The position numbers and the translations under genes were made by a program. 23,095 nt of DNA from JBCCSZ01 sp039199225 (GTDB taxonomy: Bacteria > Bacteroidota > Bacteroidia > Chitinophagales > Saprospiraceae): assembly GCA_039199225.1 (NCBI GenBank), contig JBCCSZ010000097.1:1-23095 (forward strand), given 5' to 3'. Each line of letters opens with the position of its first letter. Within the stretch, counting starts at the first letter, position 1. This document shows, in pieces, positions 8,879 to 16,989 of this stretch. The notes beneath the pieces are model-generated. The model did no database searches. It saw only the letters and a list, made by a program, of their open reading frames with translations, and had not been told where the DNA came from.

Positions 8879-8916
8879 GAAATCCCGGAGCTCTCCCCAG
8901 AAAGCTTCGGGATTTC
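8879..8916 (+). terminator. Hairpin downstream of the TerB-like gene
   Basis: GAAATCCCGGAGCT pairs with AGCTTCGGGATTTC, with one internal mismatch and a ten-base loop. No T tract follows on the plus strand, so it may be a processing or stabilising stem instead of a terminator. Confidence 0.5.
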
Positions 8917-8981
8917 ACGTAGGCGTGCCTCTCTCGCCCGGTTGGCTGCACGACCAGACCATATAAGACCATCGCCAAGAA

Positions 8982-9008
8982 GCGACACTTTGGAAGGTCG
9001 CATTTTTT
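8982..9008 (+). terminator. Candidate intrinsic terminator
   Basis: GCGAC (8982-8986) pairs with GTCGC (8997-9001), with an inner CTT/AAG extension across a bulged A, followed by a run of six T. It probably ends read-through from the TerB-like gene. Confidence 0.55.
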
Positions 9009-9148
9009 ATATTAAAAAAAATCAACATGTGCGCAACCCCTCCATTTTGCCCCCGTACAATTTAAATGTAAAAAAACAAACACACACCAAAAATTAAAAA
9101 ACACTTAGTAATCTAATAAACAAGTCATTACACATATAAAAATGGCAT

Positions 9149-9156
9149 TATGTTTG
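9149..9156 (+). promoter_or_regulatory. Candidate -7 box upstream of the giant T9SS gene
   Basis: TATGTTTG matches TAnnTTTG exactly, but no -33 TTTG lies at the right distance and the gene starts about 430 bases further on. Confidence 0.4.
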
Positions 9157-9230
9157 TTAGATTATAAGAGAGCAAAACGAACGATCGAACAACAAAAGGT
9201 TTCTAAGGGTCTCTGACCTAATTGACAACA

Positions 9231-9285
9231 ACATCCCACTAACCGTAAAAGTGTCCTTTCTGGACACACTACATCCCACTGACCG
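9231..9285 (+). repeat. Direct repeat pair flanking a small hairpin
   Basis: ACATCCCACTAACCG (9231-9245) and ACATCCCACTGACCG (9271-9285) differ at one base and are 40 bp apart. Between them GTGTCC and GGACAC (9251-9267) form a perfect six-base-pair stem with a TTTCT loop. Confidence 0.6.
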
Positions 9286-9373
9286 ATTTAAAAGCTTGTA
9301 AGTCCCAAAACCGGATGTTATCAAGCCCATCTTTTATTTTCCAGAACAGCCAATTGCTTTAGAGGCATCAGCC

Positions 9374-9390
9374 GACGATGGTCCATCGTC
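9374..9390. repeat. Inverted repeat in the upstream region of the giant gene
   Basis: GACGATGG and CCATCGTC are exact reverse complements separated by one T. This could be a hairpin in the leader or a protein-binding palindrome. No T run follows. Confidence 0.4.
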
Positions 9391-9585
9391 CCGATTGCCC
9401 TTTGGAGCTCCCTCAGCAACAGCAGCACAGCGGTAAAAGGTCTTTACTGCTCAAACGATTTGTGCTTCGATCCACCGATCTGAGCCCTGTATTTGGTATT
9501 GCACAGCACCGAACTGACCCTCGGATGCTGAGGAATATAGTATGCATTTTTTTAAACATTCATTCTTCAACAACAAAATTAAATC

Positions 9586-12500
9586 ATGAAATTTTGTACA
9601 ACTAATCTCATTAAAAAACGCTGTACAAACAGCCCATGGACATGGAGGATATTTACCCTGCTCCTATTCATTGGAAGTAGTTTGTCTGTCTCTGCCAACA
9701 ACGGTCCGGAGGGAGGCAATTTCTTTGCATTAGGCTGCCACGATCAAATCAACCTGTCGCTAGACACGGCCAATTGCGAGGCAACCATCGACTCATCCAT
9801 GATTCTGACCGGCACCATTCCCGCTGGCAATTATTTGGTTGAGTTGTTCTACGATTTGAACAAAACCATGCCTGTACCCACAAGCCCAAGAGTGACTGCG
9901 GCAGAAGTGGGCCTACGCATCGTGGCATCTGTCACCAACAGCTCCACAGGCAATTCCTGCTGGGGCTATATCAATGTGGAAGACAAATTTTTGCCAGACT
10001 TGCTTTGCGGCGATGGCGATACGGTTTCTTGCACAGCCAATATCGATCCTACGTTGGGAGGTACGCCAGGATTCCCCCTGCCGGCCAACGTCACGGTGAA
10101 TGCCAACCCTAACAATCCAAATGAATTTACCGTACTTGGTTTTGATGCTTGCAGCGAAGCCACTTTGTCTTATGTAGACCTCGAAATCGGTGGTTCCACT
10201 TGTGGCGACTTCAATCGCATCGTCAAGAGAACCTGGACGGTCTCAGATGCCGCCGGCAACACTGGAACTTGCATGGATACCATCTACCTGGAAAATCTTT
10301 CCACTGCTTTCGATCCTGCCACAGATTGCCCGCCGGATTGGTTTGCCGAACGCGACACTGCCAACAACAACAATGGCAGCCTTTTATGCGATGACAGAAG
10401 AGACGACAGCGTAGCTGGCGACGGCGTAACCACTCTAGGTTGGAACACATTGCCGTCTACACACCGCTTCGCTGGACACCCAGCACCAGAAGATGAACTC
10501 TATGCTGGAAGCACCAATATCAAATGGGCCGGAACGGGTATGCCTGCTGTTGGAGCTTGTGCCGGTGTACAAATGACTTTCACAGACACTCGCCTGAACA
10601 TCTGCAGCAGCGGAGCCAGCGAGGGTTGCTACAAGATCATCCGCGACTGGGTCATACTCGACTGGTGTACCGGAGCGGTCAACGAATGCCAGCAAATCAT
10701 CAAAGTGGAGGATCAGGAAGCACCAACGGTCAGCGGCATCGAAGACCTGACGATCAGTGTAGACATCTGGAGATGTGAAGTAGATTGGATCGCGACTGTT
10801 CCGACGCTGATGGACAATTGCAGCTCTGCTCCTTTGGATTACAGCGTCAGCAGCTTGGCCGGTACGGCGCAGCAAATGGCCGATGGTCGATTTCGCATCG
10901 ACGGTTTGACACCAGGCACTTATGAAATTTTCTATAATACCTCTGATTGCTGTGGCAATCGCGGACAAGACACCATCCAGTTGACTGTCGTAGACGAAAT
11001 TCCTCCGGTGGCAGTTTGCGATCAAAACACCGTAGTTGGTCTGACTGCCAACAACAATCCCGATGGTGAAAACGGCATCAGCAAAGTATTTGCTCAGACA
11101 TTCGACGACGGCTCTTTCGACAATTGTTCCGATCAGGTATGGTTCAAGGTCCTGCGTATGGACGAATTTGATTCCAACAACAATGGCAAACCAGGGGAAA
11201 CTGTCTCTGTAGGCGATTGGGAATCCATCGCTTGTGATGGTGTCAATGGCGACGACGATCCCAGAACATTCCCAGGCTTGGGAACACACCCGAATTTTAA
11301 TAGATCACAGTCTTATTTCGACGATTTTGTCAAGGTATGCTGTGCCGATTCAGAAGAGCCCATTCAGATTGTTTTCCGGGTCTTTGATGTCGATCCTACA
11401 CCATATGAATTCCGCAATCGCTTCCCCGTCAGTAGTTTTCCATCCTTGTATGCAGGTTTGAACCCAGATGATTTCACGGGCGTCATGCCAGAAGCTATGA
11501 GTGTTACGGGTCCTCTTTTCGGTCACTACAGCGACTGTATGGTCAGCTTGCAAGTAGATGATAAAATTCCACCGTTTGTAGTAGCACCACCAAATGTTTG
11601 GGTAAGCTGCGATTTCGATTTCCCATTTGATCCAGAAAATCCAAACGATTTTACAGATGAATTCGATGCCATTTTTGGTAAGGTTGTACCTTCCCCAGCC
11701 TCTTTGAGTGATCTGGAAGACATCATCATCAACGATAGAGTATGCGACGGCCATCCCAAGTTTAGCCAGTTTGCTCCGGCTAATCCACTTACCGATCCAT
11801 GTTATGAAAATCTTTACGACATCAACTGGGGCAAAGATGGATACGCCACCGATAATTGTAGTGTCGAATTGGAGCAAACCATTTTGTCGGACCTCACCTG
11901 TGGTAAGGGTCAAATCATCCGGAGATGGAAAGCGCGGGATTTGAGAGGCAATTGGAGCAACACGGCGACACAGGTTATCAACATCATCGATTGCCGCGAT
12001 TTTTATGTCCCAACCGTTTGCTGGCGCTTCTCCGGCGACAGAGTCGGACAGTGTAATACCGCTTTGGGACAATACCAATTGATTGCTTGGCCATGTGATG
12101 TCACTTTGACTTCCTGCGCTGGTGTAACGGATGAAGCTTTCGAGCCAGAAAACCTCAATGTATCCTTCGAGCAAGATCGCGAACCCCAGTTGGATCGTCG
12201 TGGATGCAACTTCCTGGCAGCTACTTACACGGATAGAAAGTACGTTTTGGAAGACAATGCTTGCTTGAAAATCTTCAGAGAATGGTCTGTCATCGACTGG
12301 TGCCTCTACGAAGAAGCACAAGCCAACCCCAATGCGAATATCGTATTCCAGTGGGATTACACACAGGTCATTAAACTCATCAACACCCAAGGTCCTGAAT
12401 TCACCAGCTGTTCAGATGTCACGATCGATGGCTTCGGAACCTGCAATGGGGCTGCATCCCTTCCAATCAGCGTAACAGACGACTGTACACCAACAGAAGA

Positions 12501-14262
12501 CATTCTCTACAGATACGAAATCGACATTGACAACGACGGCACCTTTAACGAGCTTGGATACTCGGACAATCACAGCCGCAGCCCATTCAACGGACTGACT
12601 GCCAGAATTTTCCCTTCCAACACACCCAACGCCGACGGTACCTACAAAATAGGCACCCATAGAATCGTCTGGACAGCAACCGATGGTTGTGGCAACTCCG
12701 CTTCTTGTGTCTACCTGTTCACCATTCGCGATGCCAAGCCACCAACCGCCTTCTGCTTGACGGGCGTATCGACCATCCCAATGCCAGACACAGCCGGTGG
12801 CTTTGTCGACGTATTTGCCAATGATTTCAACCTGAGAAGCATCGATAACTGTACAGATTCTACTGCCTTGGTGTATTCATTCTCTTTGAACATCAATGAC
12901 AACAGCCGCCGGTTTACCTGCGACGATGCCGGTTCTGGAACCATCATCGACACCTTGACCGTCTACGTATGGGACGCAGAGAACAACTTTGCTACCTGCA
13001 ACGTGCGCCTGACCCTATCAGACTGTGCCAACCAGAGTCAAGCTACGATCTCCGGAGGCATCAGCAGTGAGGAAGGTGAGTCCATTTCTGATGTCATGGT
13101 TCGCTTGGAAGGCAACTTGGAAGACGAGCAAATGACTTTGATCAATGGCTCGTTTAACTTCAACAACTTGCCCGTAGATTACAACTACAGCATTCGCCCA
13201 GAGAAAAACAAGAATCCATTGAATGGTATTTCCACCTACGATCTCGTATTGATCAGTAAGCATGTTCTTGGGTTGGAACGCATCCAAAGTCCATACCGCT
13301 TGATTGCAGCCGATGTCAACAATTCTGGTTCCATCTCTGCCTTCGATATGGTAGACCTACGCAAGTTGATCCTTTTCATCGAAACAGAATTTGAAAACAA
13401 TACTTCCTGGCGATTTATTCCGGCGGATTATGTCTTCCCAGACCCATCCAGCCCGTTCAGCTCTACTTTCCCGGAAGTTTACACGATCAATAATTTGAAT
13501 CGCGATGAAATTGCCAACTTCGTGGCCATCAAGACCGGAGACGTCAACAACAGCGCACGTCCAAATCTGGCAGTTGGCAGTGAAGAGCGTACAGCCAGTG
13601 GAAGCTTTGACTTCCAGGTAGCCGATCGCAACTTGCAGGCCGGCCAGACCTACACGGTTGACTTCAACACGGCAGCATTCGATCAAATTGCAGGATTGCA
13701 ATTCAGCTTGAATTTCGATCGGGAATTGGCAGAAGTGACCAAGGTAATTCCACAAATGGAAGGTATGACAACAGGCAACTTTGGAACACATATGCTGGAC
13801 AAAGGAGTGGTCACTAGTAGTTTTGTAAATACAGCCAATGCGACCGAAGGAACGGCGTTCCGCCTTGAGATTCGTGCCAAGCGCGACGCTCAACTGTCGG
13901 ATATCCTTTCCATCAGCTCTGAATTTACGCCAGCAGAAGCTTACACCCAAAGCAATGAATTCCTCCAAGTAGGTATCGACTTTGGAAGTGCAAACAATGC
14001 TGGGTTTGCCTTACTGCAAAATAGCCCGAACCCCTTCAAAGATGTCACTTTGGTTCGCTTCCAGTTGCCATACAGCATGGACGCCAGGTTGAGCATTTAC
14101 GATGCGGCGGGTAAAAAATTGAAGGTCGTCGAAGCTGCCTTTGAAGGTGGTCTGAACGAAGTACAGATCAGCAAGAGCGAGTTGGCAGGAAGTGGCGTGT
14201 TGTACTACACCCTGGAAAGTGAAGTAGGTACAGCCACACGCAAGATGATCCTACTAGATTAA
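9586..14262 (+). CDS. Giant secreted HYR-like/dockerin/cohesin-like protein with T9SS sorting domain
   Basis: This is a 1558-aa surface or secreted protein. Residues 1-37 form a signal peptide with a long basic N-region ending in SVSA. Residues about 38-1150 are Cys-rich beta modules with a recurring motif (Arg, aromatic, Trp, then Asp with Cys or Gly-Asn), seen around W217, W355, W781, W900 and W1029 (RDWVILDWC, REWSVIDWC, RTWTVSDAAGN). These resemble HYR-type adhesion repeats common in Bacteroidota. Residues about 1152-1213 are a small carboxypeptidase-regulatory-like beta domain. Residues about 1214-1325 are dockerin-like: GISTYDLVLISKHVLG, then the calcium loop DVNNSGSISAFD (1243-1254) and a second partial loop GDVNNS (from 1318). 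Residues about 1339-1475 resemble a cohesin-type beta sandwich. Residues about 1475-1558 are the T9SS domain (NSPNPF at 1479). Roles in adhesion or in binding other surface proteins are inferred. No catalytic motif was seen. Confidence 0.9.
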   Translation: MKFCTTNLIKKRCTNSPWTWRIFTLLLFIGSSLSVSANNGPEGGNFFALGCHDQINLSLDTANCEATIDSSMILTGTIPAGNYLVELFYDLNKTMPVPTSPRVTAAEVGLRIVASVTNSSTGNSCWGYINVEDKFLPDLLCGDGDTVSCTANIDPTLGGTPGFPLPANVTVNANPNNPNEFTVLGFDACSEATLSYVDLEIGGSTCGDFNRIVKRTWTVSDAAGNTGTCMDTIYLENLSTAFDPATDCPPDWFAERDTANNNNGSLLCDDRRDDSVAGDGVTTLGWNTLPSTHRFAGHPAPEDELYAGSTNIKWAGTGMPAVGACAGVQMTFTDTRLNICSSGASEGCYKIIRDWVILDWCTGAVNECQQIIKVEDQEAPTVSGIEDLTISVDIWRCEVDWIATVPTLMDNCSSAPLDYSVSSLAGTAQQMADGRFRIDGLTPGTYEIFYNTSDCCGNRGQDTIQLTVVDEIPPVAVCDQNTVVGLTANNNPDGENGISKVFAQTFDDGSFDNCSDQVWFKVLRMDEFDSNNNGKPGETVSVGDWESIACDGVNGDDDPRTFPGLGTHPNFNRSQSYFDDFVKVCCADSEEPIQIVFRVFDVDPTPYEFRNRFPVSSFPSLYAGLNPDDFTGVMPEAMSVTGPLFGHYSDCMVSLQVDDKIPPFVVAPPNVWVSCDFDFPFDPENPNDFTDEFDAIFGKVVPSPASLSDLEDIIINDRVCDGHPKFSQFAPANPLTDPCYENLYDINWGKDGYATDNCSVELEQTILSDLTCGKGQIIRRWKARDLRGNWSNTATQVINIIDCRDFYVPTVCWRFSGDRVGQCNTALGQYQLIAWPCDVTLTSCAGVTDEAFEPENLNVSFEQDREPQLDRRGCNFLAATYTDRKYVLEDNACLKIFREWSVIDWCLYEEAQANPNANIVFQWDYTQVIKLINTQGPEFTSCSDVTIDGFGTCNGAASLPISVTDDCTPTEDILYRYEIDIDNDGTFNELGYSDNHSRSPFNGLTARIFPSNTPNADGTYKIGTHRIVWTATDGCGNSASCVYLFTIRDAKPPTAFCLTGVSTIPMPDTAGGFVDVFANDFNLRSIDNCTDSTALVYSFSLNINDNSRRFTCDDAGSGTIIDTLTVYVWDAENNFATCNVRLTLSDCANQSQATISGGISSEEGESISDVMVRLEGNLEDEQMTLINGSFNFNNLPVDYNYSIRPEKNKNPLNGISTYDLVLISKHVLGLERIQSPYRLIAADVNNSGSISAFDMVDLRKLILFIETEFENNTSWRFIPADYVFPDPSSPFSSTFPEVYTINNLNRDEIANFVAIKTGDVNNSARPNLAVGSEERTASGSFDFQVADRNLQAGQTYTVDFNTAAFDQIAGLQFSLNFDRELAEVTKVIPQMEGMTTGNFGTHMLDKGVVTSSFVNTANATEGTAFRLEIRAKRDAQLSDILSISSEFTPAEAYTQSNEFLQVGIDFGSANNAGFALLQNSPNPFKDVTLVRFQLPYSMDARLSIYDAAGKKLKVVEAAFEGGLNEVQISKSELAGSGVLYYTLESEVGTATRKMILLD

Positions 14263-14338
14263 CTTTCATGAGATAGAGTAAATAAAACGGGGTTATAGCG
14301 GCAGTTTTGGCTGCAGCAGACCTCAGTTCGCTTGGATG

Positions 14339-14370
14339 AACGCCCTGCCTGATGGTAGGGCGTTTTTTTT
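14339..14370 (+). terminator. Strong intrinsic terminator after the giant T9SS gene
   Basis: AACGCCCTGCC pairs with GGTAGGGCGTT over a TGAT loop, with one G-U pair, followed by eight T. It separates the giant gene from the lipoprotein gene. Confidence 0.9.
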
Positions 14371-14421
14371 GTTCCCCAATTTTTCCTTAACATTGCCCAT
14401 TGTTCCAAAACTTTAAAAAAA

Positions 14422-15108
14422 ATGACTTTTATACCTAAACCCGTTTCGGCCGTTTTCGGCCTGTGCCTTTTCCTATTTTTGCTGGTCAGTTGCCAGAATC
14501 AGCCCAAGGATACTTCCAGTACCATCACCACTAAAGAGAATGCCTTTGCAGGATATAGCAGTGTGGTACCACTTCTATTGGACAATGTAGATTCCATCAG
14601 AGGAGTCTTCCGCCAGGATTTCACGGTCGTCCTCAACCAGCCAGGCAAATCGCTACAGTTGGTGGTTGACCTTTGGGAAGGTGGACAAGCGGCCGGCTCT
14701 TTTCCCATCTCCGATGCGATGCAGATGGCTACAGACGGATCGAGCAAATTCGATGTCAAAATCAATGCTTATGTCATCAAAGAAGGACTGAATGATTTCA
14801 ATCTCGACCGCTTCGTTTTACAAAGTGTGATCGGCCTGATACAAAACGAAAAATCTGCCTTGGTACAAAAAGTAGCCACCATTCCCATGGGATTGACAGG
14901 CAATTACAAGTTTGACTCTTCCTCTTATCGAACGGAGGACCAGGAGCAAATTTATCTGATGGCCTATCAGGCTTCGCCCAATCCCGAAGGCAAAGAGCGC
15001 TACCTGCATTTCACGGAAACCTCTCAGATGAATATGACAATGAAAGATTTTGTCGCCAATCAAGTACAAAATGGTACCGGCTTTAGCATTCGTTTTAAGA
15101 TATTATAA
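14422..15108 (+). CDS. Lipoprotein of unknown function, 228 aa
   Basis: A clear lipoprotein signal peptide is present: a hydrophobic core followed by the lipobox LVSC with the lipidated Cys at residue 24, then a polar QNQPKDTSS linker. The mature part shows alternating hydrophobic, beta-rich segments and no motif I recognise. A TAACATTG at 14388-14395 is one base away from a -7 box and would give a leader of about 20 bases before this ATG, which is preceded by a run of A. The strong terminator at 14339-14370 separates it from the giant gene, so it probably has its own promoter. It sits among cell-surface genes. An envelope location is well supported; the role is unknown. Confidence 0.8.
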   Translation: MTFIPKPVSAVFGLCLFLFLLVSCQNQPKDTSSTITTKENAFAGYSSVVPLLLDNVDSIRGVFRQDFTVVLNQPGKSLQLVVDLWEGGQAAGSFPISDAMQMATDGSSKFDVKINAYVIKEGLNDFNLDRFVLQSVIGLIQNEKSALVQKVATIPMGLTGNYKFDSSSYRTEDQEQIYLMAYQASPNPEGKERYLHFTETSQMNMTMKDFVANQVQNGTGFSIRFKIL

Positions 15109-15140
15109 TGATCTTTAGATGAGTGGTCTAGAACTCATTA

Positions 15141-15176
15141 TTTAATTCAAGTTGCGATTCATTGCAAAGAAAGCCT
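15141..15176 (+). repeat. Degenerate intergenic element, copy 2
   Basis: TTTAATTCAAGTTGCGAT, then AT and AAAGCCT, resembles copy 1 at 8796-8830 (17 of the first 22 bases agree by eye). It follows the lipoprotein stop by 33 bases. Confidence 0.4.
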
Positions 15177-15223
15177 TTTAGGTGTATTTTCAAGGATTGC
15201 GTTTTTGCTAAAATTCCTAGCGT

Positions 15224-16765
15224 ATGAATCGTTCGCTTCTCACCATCGCGCTGCTCTTCAGCTTTCTCGTTTTGTCTTTTGGACAAAACCAAGTGCCAGT
15301 TGTTCGCATCTTGAATCTTCAAATCGATGAAGACAAGTTGACCATTGATTACAGCCTAGAGGATGCGGAAAACGATGAGATGGAAGTCTCCCTTAGAGTG
15401 TCTGACGATGGGGGTAAAAGCTTTGACTTAAGCGTCACCTCTGCCAGCGGCGACATTGGTTTTCCGGTGCAGGCAGGCGCCAATCGTCAAATTGAATGGG
15501 ACTATGCAGCGGCGGATGTGATGGGCAGTGAATTAACCGTGCAGCTCATTGCGGACGACCGGCAAGAAGTCGATATACAGGCCATCGTCGATCAAGTAGA
15601 CAGCAATCGACTACGGGCCGATCTCGAATTCGTAGAGGGCATCCGCTTTCGGAATTTCAACCGTAATCATTTGAGAGAGGTACAGGACAGCCTATTTGGT
15701 CGGATGGTGCAAGATTGTGACCTCGCCTATGAGCAACAATTTGAAAGAGGTTCGTACACAGCCCGAAACATCATCGGCGACATCATCGGTCAAGCAGATA
15801 ATACATCGGTCCACATTGTAGATGCCCATTACGACACGGTCTCCAATTCACCGGGTGCCGACGACAATGGTTCCGGTGTGGTTGGCTTTTTAGAGGTCTT
15901 GAGGGTATTGGCTCCCTACAGCTTTGAGGAAACGGTTCGCTTCATCGGTTTCGATCTGGAAGAAGAGGGACTATTGGGTAGTCAGGAATATGTGGCGAAT
16001 GGCATTCCGGCACATGAAACCATCAGTAGTGTATTTAATTTTGAAATGATCGGCTATTTTGACGATACGCCCAATACACAAATTTTCCCCTCGGGCTTTG
16101 AGATTCTCTTTCCAGATGTCTTTGCCCAATTGGTCGATCAAGAATTTCGGGGGAATTTCGTTACCAACGTAGGCATTCAGTTGCACGAAGAACTCCTACA
16201 GGCTTTTGATACGGCTGCGGCCCGCTATGTCCCCGAATTGAACAACATCAGTTTGGTGGCAGATCGCCTAACTTTCCCACCGCCGGATTTGCTTCGCAGC
16301 GACCATGCCTCCTTTTGGTTGGAAGGGCTGCCTGCCATTATGCTGACGGATGGTGCCAATTTTAGAAATCCTCATTACCACGATGTTGGAGACACTGTTG
16401 ACAAACTCAACTTCGGCTTTATGGCCAATGTGGTCAAAGCAACGGTGGGCGCCCTAGCAGAACGGGCAGGCATCAAGCACAGTGGACAGGCGGTCAGCAG
16501 CATATCGATCAGCACTTCTGTTGCAGAACCACTCTGCCAGGAGGTCGTACAAGTACAGCCCGCTATGCTTGTCCTCCCCTATGCAGATTGTAGGGCGCCA
16601 GGCACAACGGCCCGCATCTTGAGCATGGATGGTCGCCTGATGAACAGCCAAATACTTCGGCAAGAAACGCTAGAAATATCTACAAGCAGCTGGTCTTCAG
16701 GTATTTACATTGTACAATTTGAAAGCAAGGGGCAGTCATTCATTCAAAAGGTATTCCTACCCTAA
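15224..16765 (+). CDS. Secreted M28 family zinc metallopeptidase with C-terminal sorting domain
   Basis: Residues 1-20 are a signal peptide ending before QNQVP. Residues about 22-115 form a beta-sandwich with SDDGGKSFDL and IEWDY motifs, of a type often placed before enzymes in Bacteroidota secreted proteins. The M28 aminopeptidase/carboxypeptidase domain follows, with its two-zinc set visible: H202 in AHYD, D214 in GADDNGSG, the catalytic/ligand pair E246-E247 in LEEEGLLGS, E274 in FNFEMIGY and H386 in HYHDVGDT. The acidic ligand in the fourth position is Glu where many M28 enzymes have Asp. Residues about 430-513 form a divergent T9SS-type sorting domain (ILSMDGR, WSSGIYIVQF) that lacks the usual PNP. 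It probably cleaves peptides outside the cell. Substrate specificity (N- or C-terminal residue) cannot be told. Confidence 0.92.
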   Translation: MNRSLLTIALLFSFLVLSFGQNQVPVVRILNLQIDEDKLTIDYSLEDAENDEMEVSLRVSDDGGKSFDLSVTSASGDIGFPVQAGANRQIEWDYAAADVMGSELTVQLIADDRQEVDIQAIVDQVDSNRLRADLEFVEGIRFRNFNRNHLREVQDSLFGRMVQDCDLAYEQQFERGSYTARNIIGDIIGQADNTSVHIVDAHYDTVSNSPGADDNGSGVVGFLEVLRVLAPYSFEETVRFIGFDLEEEGLLGSQEYVANGIPAHETISSVFNFEMIGYFDDTPNTQIFPSGFEILFPDVFAQLVDQEFRGNFVTNVGIQLHEELLQAFDTAAARYVPELNNISLVADRLTFPPPDLLRSDHASFWLEGLPAIMLTDGANFRNPHYHDVGDTVDKLNFGFMANVVKATVGALAERAGIKHSGQAVSSISISTSVAEPLCQEVVQVQPAMLVLPYADCRAPGTTARILSMDGRLMNSQILRQETLEISTSSWSSGIYIVQFESKGQSFIQKVFLP

Positions 16766-16844
16766 GCCACAACGACAGGATTAAAATTCAGGTTTATACA
16801 AAAAATACCCTTTCTTGGGTATGTTCAATTGCTGGCGATTGACT

Positions 16845-16852
16845 TACCTTTG
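16845..16852 (+). promoter_or_regulatory. Promoter -7 box of the beta-helix protein gene
   Basis: TACCTTTG matches TAnnTTTG exactly. The predicted start near 16859 leaves a leader of about 130 bases. A six-base-pair hairpin (ATACCC/GGGTAT, 16805-16822) lies just upstream and may be the end of the M28 transcript, although no T run follows it. Confidence 0.6.
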
Positions 16853-16989
16853 TCATCGTATTAAAAAAGAACATTCCCGCTTAATCTCCCTCCTGATAAA
16901 TCTCTCTAAGGTCTCTAGCTCCCCACCTGAGCTAAACACAAACACACACTACAACATCACACTTTAGGGGCAAAACAACCTAATCTGCT

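Larger units (their letters stand above)
9010..9585 (+). other. Non-coding region and candidate long leader of the giant T9SS protein
   Basis: No convincing gene is seen in these roughly 575 bases. From left to right it holds an A-rich stretch, a TATGTTTG box at 9149-9156, a direct-repeat/hairpin element at 9231-9285, an inverted repeat at 9374-9390, a smaller CCTC/GAGG hairpin near 9520-9535, and an AT-rich segment before the ATG at 9586. If the box at 9149 is used, the mRNA leader would be about 420 bases. Confidence 0.45.

Noticed and set aside
9378..9605. 75-aa open frame overlapping the start of the giant gene
   Set aside because: Runs through hairpins and overlaps the signal peptide; composition is not protein-like. 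Better read as leader.
10435..12390. Minus-strand open frames of 284 and 346 aa opposite the giant T9SS gene
   Set aside because: Shadows of the real coding frame. No start signal or recognisable domain, and Cys/Trp-rich composition reflects the antisense of the repeats.
13357..13968. Minus-strand 203-aa open frame opposite the dockerin/cohesin-like region
   Set aside because: Antisense shadow with no promoter or domain.
16805..16822. Hairpin ATACCC/GGGTAT as a terminator for the M28 gene
   Set aside because: Only six base pairs and no T run on the plus strand.
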